Source: an archaeon (GTDB lineage Archaea; Aenigmatarchaeota; Aenigmatarchaeia; GW2011-AR5; GCA-2688965). Taken from it: 24,936 bases of DNA. The stretch is from the NCBI GenBank assembly GCA_002688965.1, contig NZEE01000020.1, positions 32,831 to 57,766 of the forward strand. The letters are read 5' to 3'. Below, piece by piece: positions 16,862-22,700 of this stretch. Every line of letters starts with the position of its first letter. Position 1 is the first letter of the stretch. A program made the translations under genes and the position numbers. The notes under the pieces were generated by a model that had not been told where the DNA came from, ran no database searches, and saw only the letters and a program-made list of their open reading frames with translations.

Positions 16862-17365
16862 ATGAACGAAACAAAACATTATGTGATAAAAACAAAAATA
16901 GGTTCTGAACCTAAAGTGATAGAAGATATGAAAGCAAGACTAATGGATTTCGGAAGCCTAAAGGAAATCCAGAACACAATACATAATATATACCACAAAG
17001 AACACATGAGAGGATATATCGTGCTTGAGGCAGATAACCTATTCGTGGTGGAACAATTGATTGGAAAAAATGCAAATATAATGAATACTACTCATATAAA
17101 GGGCATAAAGACAATTATAGGTGAATTGGCTTATGAAGATGCACAACAATATATTCAAGACAAATCTCCATTTGAAGGTATAGATATAGGATGTATCGTG
17201 GAAATCACAAAAGGGGCGTTCAAGGGAGAACAAGCAGTAGTGGTGTCTATGTCTGAAAAAAAGGAGGAAATCAAGGTTCAATTAAGAGATGGGCTAATTC
17301 CTCTTGATATTAATTTGAATCCCAAACATATCAGAATATTCAGCAACCCTTATAAGGGGGGTTGA
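16862..17365 (+). CDS. spt5: Transcription elongation factor Spt5 (archaeal NusG-like, NGN + KOW)
   Basis: Spt5 binds the clamp of archaeal RNA polymerase with Spt4 and keeps elongation processive. The 167-residue protein has an N-terminal NGN domain (about 1-92; Y-V-I-K-T-K-I-G, then R-G-Y-I-V-L-E-A at 50-57) and a KOW domain (about 107-160) with the hallmark G-A-F-K-G-E at 118-123. The E-A-D-N after the fourth strand and the I-P-L-D-I-N-L end resemble archaeal Spt5. GGAAGTGA lies just before the ATG. It sits 36 bases after the tRNA-like gene and probably shares its promoter; the GNAT gene follows after one base. An element-borne copy could steer host polymerase to its own genes, but that is inference. 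Confidence 0.92.
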   Translation: MNETKHYVIKTKIGSEPKVIEDMKARLMDFGSLKEIQNTIHNIYHKEHMRGYIVLEADNLFVVEQLIGKNANIMNTTHIKGIKTIIGELAYEDAQQYIQDKSPFEGIDIGCIVEITKGAFKGEQAVVVSMSEKKEEIKVQLRDGLIPLDINLNPKHIRIFSNPYKGG

Positions 17366-17366
17366 T

Positions 17367-17678
17367 ATGAGTTATATTATGGAACCTCCAATTAAACACA
17401 TTGAACATTATACGACACCACATGAAGCGGTGGGGGTATATCATTATCGAGATGGTGTATCTGTGGCTCGGTGTAAATATACGGCGACTAATAGGATTTA
17501 CATTAGTAATGTTTTTGTCTATACGCCGATGAGGGGGAAAGGTTATGGTTGTCGAATGGTAAAGAGAATTAGAGAGTCTTTTCCATCGGCACACATTTGG
17601 GTTGAAGTAACTGAATCATCCAGACCCTTTTGGGTGAAAATGAATGCAGAAGGATATATTGATGAGATTAAGAATTGA
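17367..17678 (+). CDS. GNAT-family N-acetyltransferase (103 aa)
   Basis: A compact GNAT-fold acetyltransferase. The acetyl-CoA binding motif A is clear: strand I-Y-I-S-N-V-F-V, then T-P-M-R-G-K-G-Y-G at 53-61, followed by the helix C-R-M-V-K-R-I-R. The sequence is shorter than most GNATs (about 140-160 residues), lacking some N-terminal structure, so it may be a minimal version. The start codon lies one base after the spt5 stop, with GGGGGGTTGA as ribosome-binding sequence overlapping that stop, so the two are coupled. Substrate unknown. Confidence 0.82.
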   Translation: MSYIMEPPIKHIEHYTTPHEAVGVYHYRDGVSVARCKYTATNRIYISNVFVYTPMRGKGYGCRMVKRIRESFPSAHIWVEVTESSRPFWVKMNAEGYIDEIKN

Positions 17679-17685
17679 CCCTAAA

Positions 17686-17696
17686 GGTTATAAAGG
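17686..17696 (+). promoter_or_regulatory. Possible TATA box for the helix-turn-helix gene
   Basis: GGTTATAAAGG about 38 bases before the ATG at 17729; this would leave a short leader holding the AGGTGA site. Confidence 0.45.
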
Positions 17697-17728
17697 TAAA
17701 GGAACACAGGATATATTAGGTGAGAAAG

Positions 17729-17947
17729 ATGACGAACCAAAAAGAACAATTGATAGAACATTTTAGAAAGAACGACACGCTAAGTGTAATGGAAGCACAT
17801 ACCGTCTATAAGATTAGGTCGCTTCCACGAAGGATTATGGACTTAAAGGAAATAGGTTATAGGTTTGACCATGAGCGAAGAACAGATGCTACGGGTCAGC
17901 GATATATGAGATATATTGTAACTTATATCCCGCCTAAGCATAAGTGA
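17729..17947 (+). CDS. Small helix-turn-helix DNA-binding protein (72 aa)
   Basis: I choose the ATG at 17729, with AGGTGA at 17717-17722 as ribosome-binding site, over the in-frame GTG at 17720 that overlaps that site. The sequence reads as a winged helix: helix 1 (K-E-Q-L-I-E-H-F), then T-L-S-V-M-E-A-H-T-V-Y-K-I as helix-turn, recognition helix S-L-P-R-R-I-M-D-L-K-E-I-G-Y, and a wing (R-F-D-H-E-R-R...R-Y-M-R-Y). This order resembles small helix-turn-helix proteins common in phages and plasmids. Likely a regulator or a DNA-end/replication accessory; operators not identified. It lies between the GNAT gene and a tRNA-like gene. Confidence 0.8.
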   Translation: MTNQKEQLIEHFRKNDTLSVMEAHTVYKIRSLPRRIMDLKEIGYRFDHERRTDATGQRYMRYIVTYIPPKHK

Positions 17948-17980
17948 GGATAATTTAGAGAATAGTCATAAAGAACATAT

Positions 17981-18054
17981 AGCCTTGCCAAGTGGTTGGA
18001 GATTGGTATTGCGAAACCAATGGTTTGTGGGTTCGATTCCCGCCGGGGCGACCA
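17981..18054 (+). tRNA. tRNA-like gene with compact D-arm; identity uncertain (loop contains GCG)
   Basis: T-arm GTGGG-TTCGATT-CCCGC is canonical and CCA is encoded at 18052-18054. The acceptor (17981-17987 with 18044-18050) gives six pairs, two of them G-T, after a first A-G mismatch. The anticodon stem is six pairs (ATTGGT/ACCAAT) around an eight-base loop ATTGCGAA; reading T-T-GCG-A-A as the normal loop gives an Arg-type anticodon with a bulged A. The D region is short: only 14 bases before the anticodon stem, with CCAA/TTGG closing a four-base loop and no usual position 8-9 spacer. It may be a divergent tRNA or a tRNA-like RNA. Confidence 0.55.
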
Positions 18055-18067
18055 TGTTCTTTAGATA

Positions 18068-18391
18068 CTAACAGTAATAAGAATTAAAGGTTCCTCCTTC
18101 TGATTGTATTGCATACATGATAGGGGATACATGGATAGTGTGGTTTTTATCATTTTCATCTTGAACAACTATATAATAATCATAATAACACATATCTTCA
18201 CCAATGCACTTTTTAGAAGTCCAACCCTTTTCAATAACTTTACCTTCTAATAATTTACAATCGTCAAATTCATCCCAATGAGAATAATGGGGGGCTAACC
18301 ACCCTCCTAAACCAGAAGTGACTAATAACACAATTAGGATAATTAACAACAAAGGTGAAACATTTGTTTTTTTAGGGGATTCATCTCCCAT
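18068..18391 (-). CDS. Membrane-anchored small protein with four cysteines (107 aa)
   Basis: Minus-strand gene. Residues 12-33 form one strong transmembrane helix after a short charged N-terminus. The rest (34-107) carries four cysteines (C45, C62, C68, C107), which could form two disulfides if the domain lies outside the cell. No family recognised. On the minus strand TAAATAGTTAAA (18409-18420) lies 18-29 bases before the ATG, suggesting a leaderless start. It diverges from the 39-residue membrane peptide gene at 18461, so the two share a 69-base control region; its 3' end converges on the tRNA-like gene. Confidence 0.72.
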   Translation of the reverse strand: MGDESPKKTNVSPLLLIILIVLLVTSGLGGWLAPHYSHWDEFDDCKLLEGKVIEKGWTSKKCIGEDMCYYDYYIVVQDENDKNHTIHVSPIMYAIQSEGGTFNSYYC

Positions 18392-18430
18392 ATATATTAA
18401 TTACAATCTTTAACTATTTAGTAATGATGT

Positions 18431-18438
18431 TTTATATA
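18431..18438 (+). promoter_or_regulatory. TATA-box promoter for the 39-aa membrane peptide
   Basis: TTTATATA (18431-18438) is centred 26 bases before the ATG at 18461. The divergent minus-strand gene has its own box at 18409-18420. Confidence 0.65.
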
Positions 18439-18460
18439 GCATTGATGATAATTACCCCCT

Positions 18461-18580
18461 ATGAGTCATTGGTATTGGTTATGCTTGACGGGTTTTGGTT
18501 TAATAACATTTATTATTCTTGGAATTGGTATATGGAGTGTATTATTCCCTAAAGACCAAATCAAATATGATAAATGGTAA
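18461..18580 (+). CDS. 39-residue single-helix membrane peptide
   Basis: ATG at 18461 to TAA at 18580. The peptide starts M-S-H-W-Y-W-L-C, has one hydrophobic helix (about residues 7-30, rich in G, I, F and L) and ends with a charged tail (P-K-D-Q-I-K-Y-D-K-W). The case for a real gene rests on a well-placed TATA box, tight packing between two other membrane-protein genes, and the clean helix-plus-charged-tail design. Function unknown. Confidence 0.6.
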   Translation: MSHWYWLCLTGFGLITFIILGIGIWSVLFPKDQIKYDKW

Positions 18581-18583
18581 AGC

Positions 18584-18592
18584 ATTAAATAG
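18584..18592 (+). promoter_or_regulatory. TATA-like promoter for the 18614 gene
   Basis: ATTAAATAG, starting four bases after the previous stop, is centred 26 bases before the ATG at 18614. Confidence 0.6.
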
Positions 18593-18613
18593 CGGAACAG
18601 GCCATTAAGTATT

Positions 18614-19060
18614 ATGGGCGTTGGGTCTGCATATCTAAATTTACAATCTTATGGGATGACTCTCGTAGGTGTATTGGTTGCCGCAGGTGGCGGTTTAGGA
18701 TTATATATCTCTAAGACTACCAATGGAAAGTTAATTTCTGGGGGTGTGGTTTTAGGCGGTGTTGGGCTGATGCTTTTAGCGTCTAAAATCCGAAGTAAAG
18801 TTAATACTGCACAGACAGAAGGTTCTGGCGGTTTTGAAGGTGTTGGAAAAGTATTCTTAGGGTTAGCGGTTCTTGGCGTAATTACTAAGGGGATAGGGTC
18901 GGCTTCTGCGGATTCCCCTCCATTTGGATTAAACAAAAAAAGATGGCTCTCAAAATTATTAACGAGGCCGGGTGGAGGCAATGATGGTAAAAATGAAGAA
19001 CCAGATGAAACGGATTCCACAAATGGTGAAACGGATTCCACAAACGGGAATGGTGAGTGA
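18614..19060 (+). CDS. Glycine-rich multi-helix membrane protein with acidic repeat tail (148 aa)
   Basis: Three hydrophobic, glycine-rich helices are likely at about 14-32, 40-57 and 76-94. A disordered tail follows, with G/N/E-rich sequence and two exact copies of E-T-D-S-T-N-G (132-138, 139-145). Glycine-rich helices of this kind occur in membrane proteins of archaeal viruses and in small pore or envelope proteins, but no family is claimed. Leaderless start from the upstream box. The next gene begins inside its last codons (ATG at 19050), so the two are coupled and may work together. Confidence 0.72.
   Translation: MGVGSAYLNLQSYGMTLVGVLVAAGGGLGLYISKTTNGKLISGGVVLGGVGLMLLASKIRSKVNTAQTEGSGGFEGVGKVFLGLAVLGVITKGIGSASADSPPFGLNKKRWLSKLLTRPGGGNDGKNEEPDETDSTNGETDSTNGNGE
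19007..19044 (+). repeat. 21-bp in-frame tandem repeat
   Basis: GAAACGGATTCCACAAA occurs at 19007-19023 and 19028-19044 with a 21-base period, giving two copies of a seven-residue unit in the tail of the 18614 gene. The exact match suggests recent slippage or duplication. Confidence 0.85.
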
Positions 19061-19337
19061 TGTGCCAACTAAAAGTATAATTCAATCAATGGATGAAGCC
19101 CTTGAAGGTTTTGTTATGGTTGAATTGGTAATCACAGGAACAATTTTTGCCATCGGTGGAGGTCTATTTTATCTTATGCTTAAAGGAATATGGGATAAGG
19201 ATAGAGATGATGTATCGAAGGACTCTTGGAAAAAGACCATTTTACTTTGCTTCGGTTCGGCGGGATTTTTTATGTGGGGGGTTCAAAGATTTTTTAAGAT
19301 ACATTTTTGGCAGACCAGAGATTCCAAATATATGTAG
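19050..19337 (+). CDS. Two-helix membrane protein (95 aa)
   Basis: Read in a different frame from the preceding gene and overlapping its end by 11 bases. I start at the ATG at 19050 because the extension to 18972 only reads the repeat region of the previous gene in another frame. Hydrophobic helices at about 21-43 and 62-80 are separated by a charged loop (W-D-K-D-R-D-D-V-S-K-D). The C-terminus is aromatic and basic (F-F-K-I-H-F-W). No family recognised; the coupling suggests a partner of the upstream membrane protein. Confidence 0.7.
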   Translation: MVSDVPTKSIIQSMDEALEGFVMVELVITGTIFAIGGGLFYLMLKGIWDKDRDDVSKDSWKKTILLCFGSAGFFMWGVQRFFKIHFWQTRDSKYM

Positions 19338-19346
19338 GGCGATAGG

Positions 19347-19397
19347 ATGAATCCCATAATAGGCATCATATCATATGATAGGATATGGATTGTTTAA
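19347..19397 (+). pseudogene. 16-codon remnant or mini-copy of the start of the 15302 gene
   Basis: The frame M-N-P-I-I-G-I-I-S-Y-D-R... then stops; the 15302 protein begins M-N-P-L-I-G-I-I-T-Y. The first ~30 bases of the two genes match at about 25 positions. After codon 10 the similarity ends and TAA follows at 19395. It is either a truncated duplicate or a short peptide sharing an N-terminal signal. It lies in the 118-base gap between the 19050 gene and the next promoter. Confidence 0.5.
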
Positions 19398-19433
19398 TAT
19401 GCTAAAATGATAATAATAGGTAATAATGAGAAC

Positions 19434-19443
19434 CATTAAGTAG
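19434..19443 (+). promoter_or_regulatory. TATA-like promoter for the basic protein gene
   Basis: CATTAAGTAG is centred 26 bases before the ATG at 19465. Confidence 0.5.
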
Positions 19444-19464
19444 TTAAAACAAGGAATGATACAT

Positions 19465-19683
19465 ATGGCTAAGACATACAAAGATTTTGTTAAGACATTT
19501 AAGTTTAGAGCGAAGAAAAAGAGTGAATCACCTAGAGCATTTATCGGTGCAAGAGGTAAGGCTATGGGTAAGGCGTGGCAAAAATTGAAGAAAGAGCGAG
19601 AATCTAAAACCACTAAGGCCGCAAAATCTAAAAAGAAAACTACGGCTAAGAAAACCACTACTAAGCGAAAATCTAAGAAGTGA
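19465..19683 (+). CDS. Lysine-rich basic protein with H1-like tail (72 aa)
   Basis: I choose the ATG at 19465 (M-A-K-T-Y-K) because AAGGA lies nine bases upstream; an ATG at 19456 overlaps that site. Residues 1-45 contain a possibly folded basic segment (F-K-F-R-A-K-K-K, then P-R-A-F-I-G-A-R-G-K-A). Residues 46-72 are an almost pure K/T/A/S tail like those of histone H1 and other DNA-condensing proteins. It probably binds DNA or RNA by charge, for example in genome packaging or nucleoid compaction; the tail alone cannot prove this. It sits directly before the mosaic gene but has its own promoter. Confidence 0.75.
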   Translation: MAKTYKDFVKTFKFRAKKKSESPRAFIGARGKAMGKAWQKLKKERESKTTKAAKSKKKTTAKKTTTKRKSKK

Positions 19684-19696
19684 TTAACACCTAAGT

Positions 19697-19705
19697 TTTA
19701 TATAT
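19697..19705 (+). promoter_or_regulatory. TATA-box promoter for the mosaic GluRS-containing gene
   Basis: TTTATATAT is centred 26 bases before the ATG at 19727; no Shine-Dalgarno sequence, so the transcript is probably leaderless. Confidence 0.7.
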
Positions 19706-19726
19706 CAGCATGGTTAAATTAAAACT

Positions 19727-22700
19727 ATGTCTGATAATAGCATAGATTATTCCAAATTGGGAATTGCTGGTTTATTGTTGGCATTAGGTTATGCGGGCTG
19801 GAAAAAAATAAACGAGCCGCCCGCCGTTCATTTGGCAGAAGGCAACCAATTGAGTCGTGATGAAAGTTTAGAATTAGCAACATATATCACTCTCAAAGAA
19901 TCAAGTGATAAAGGCCATGTAGGTATGGGTCTATTGGGTAAGTTTTCTCGGATTCCCGGTTTTGATAGGTCTGCGATTGGTATTTTCAAGGGGCAAATAA
20001 AAGAAGTTGCAGATTTAAGAAATCACGAACCAGAAGTGGCGGCAGGTCTTTTAGCAGATTTAGAGGCAAAGGTTGATGTATCTCTGCTTGATTCTCTATA
20101 TTTGAGTCCAGAATTAAAAGATTATATCACTATGATTTCTCATGCTAAATTATATAGGGCATTCAAAGAAGGTCTTGATGATGAAAGAATATTCATTTGG
20201 AAAATGATATTACTACCTATAATAGAGGCAAAGTCTGAAGAAATTTATGGTAAAAGGGCAACTATATTAAACGGGTTCTTAGATAATCCCGCAGATATAT
20301 TTGATGATGTTTATTTGAAATATACGCCTTTTACACCCGATAGTATTGAAGCAATTGAAGGGAAGTTAAATGCATGGGGTATTCCTTTGAATTTCCCACA
20401 CACCCCCGATGATTTGAAGGATGTGGATATTGAATCTGGAAAGATTGGAGATACGAGCGATAAAGTGGTAGTTAGGTTTGCACCTACTCCTAACGGACCT
20501 TTGAGTATTGGACACAGCAGAGGGGTCTGTTTATTAGGAGAATATCAAAAGAGGTATCCCGGTGCTAAATTATTATTGAGATTTGATGATACTGACCCTG
20601 CTAAATCCACAAATCTAAGTGAATATGGTATTGAAAATGTATTTGATAAGATTATTGATGAAATGAATTGGTTGTTAGACATAGAATTGCCCAAAGAAGA
20701 TATTATTGTTGCTTCAAAGAGATTTGGAATTTACCAAAATGCCGTCAAAAAAGCAATTTCAGAAGGTAAGGCAGTTTGTGATACTAAGGAAGAAGGGATA
20801 ATCAAGGGTGTGGAAGCAAATCTCAAGGTTTATGAAGATATGTTTGCTGGAAAATATGGTGCGGGTGAGGCGGCAATCAAGTTAAAATCAACAATACCTA
20901 AAGATTCGTTGAATAAATCTTATGCTGAAAGAAAGGGTGAGGTATTATATAGGATGGTAAAGCATAAAGGAGAGAATTTATGCGTTCCGTTGATGAATTT
21001 ACAGTCTGTTGTGGATGATAAAATGTATAATGTTACCCATATCGTGAGGGGTGCTGACCATGATAGGAGTAATTTGGGGAGGCAAAAACAGATTTGGGCG
21101 GATTTAGGGTATGGGCCATTCCCCTATGATGATAATTGGGGATTAGTCGCATTAACGAGTGACCAAAAGTATCAAACTTATGTGTCTAAAAGCGAATATA
21201 GTGAAAAAAGTGATGAAATTGATGAAACTTTAGGTAAAAAGGAAGGTAAAATTGGAATAAAAACCACCAGAATCTCGACTTCAAGGATGAGAAAGGGGAT
21301 GGATGAAGGACTCCATCAAGAACATAAATTTGATTCACCAAAATTGCCTACTTTGACTTCATTACGACATGAACACCAACTTATTGAGGGTGCAAGACCT
21401 ATTTTGGCTAGTGCAATTAGAGCATATTGGAACATTAAGAGGCCAAATCAAGACGAAACTGCAATTTTTAATAGAGATGAATTGAGAGAATTGAGCAGAC
21501 ATATTCTTGATGAAGGATATATCTTTGAAGAAAGAGAATATGATGATGAAAGAGAAAGACAAGAGTATATTAAGAAGTTAAAGGTTTCAGACAAGTATTA
21601 TGCAGAAGGTGATGAGGCAGAAAATGATGATGAAGTGAGTGCTTTGATGTTGGCTAACCCTCATTGGGTTCCTATGTATGAGGAAACCAAGAAGGAAGGA
21701 GAGAGTTTTGATGATTGGTATGAGAGGTTCATGTTTGGTAAGGCGGCAGAAGAGTTTGGGGCTGAAGCAGAATCCTTTGATGCACCAAAAGATGATGTGG
21801 ATGATGATAACCTTAGAAAAACACTTACAATGATTGCTAAATGGTGTGTTGATGAAAATAGGGTGAGAGATTATAGTGCAGACCCGCCTTGGGAGGGTTG
21901 CCATGAGTTTAGTAATAATGAAATTAAACTCATTACAGAATCTTTAGGTCGAAATGCAGATGGACACGCTTATTTATATAAGGATGGAGGTAATGTCGGA
22001 TTCATTAGATTTTATATGGGATGTAGTAACCCTAAATGGGATTTCATTTATAATTCCTCAAAACCTAAAAAGAGTCAATTTTGGTTAGGGGCAGAATCCT
22101 TTGAAACCAAACACGAAAGGAGAGGAAAGGTGCGAACCATGAGTGGAAAGCCTCATAAGCCACGAAAATTGGTTCGGGATAAGAATATCCGACCAGAAGA
22201 AGCAGGTAAGAGGACTCATTTGAGGGCTGAAGGGTTTGGGGCTGAGAAAGATTGGAGTGAATGTGTAGTCTGTAAATCAAATAAAGCCACCGAAGGAAAG
22301 TATGAAACAATTGTATGTCACGATTGCGCCTACGATTCATGGGGGCGAAGAAATACACCAATAAAAGATAGATGCCCTTCATGCTACGATAGTCAAGAAT
22401 TATGGGTGGGTGAGTGGATGAGATGTAGTGAATGCAACGAATCTCTGTGTGAAAATTGTGAAACAGAAAATTACCAAGTTTGCGAACAATGTTGGGCTGA
22501 CGATGAAATCCGAGCATACTATTTGCGGGCTGAAGAGTTTGGGGCTGAAGAAGTTTGTCCTCAATGCAAGTTTAGCGGTAAGAAAAATAGGATATATGCT
22601 GATAGACTTTGTGTTGAATGTATTGAAAGAGAAGAAGATTACCATAAAACCTCAACATTTGATGCTGAAGAGGGGTGGAAAGAACGACTTATGAATTGGG

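Noticed and set aside
18972..19049. N-terminal extension of the two-helix membrane protein
   Set aside because: It reads the tandem repeat of the upstream gene in another frame and gives a methionine/lysine-rich stretch with no membrane-protein character; the ATG at 19050 is better.
18649..19068. 139-residue minus-strand frame opposite the 18614 gene
   Set aside because: It is the shadow of a glycine-rich membrane gene (proline-rich low-complexity product) with no promoter or ribosome-binding site.
22065..22694. Several 70-150 residue frames opposite or alongside the mosaic gene
   Set aside because: They are shadows of a coding frame with clear GluRS motifs, cysteine pairs and linkers; none has a TATA box or ribosome-binding site.
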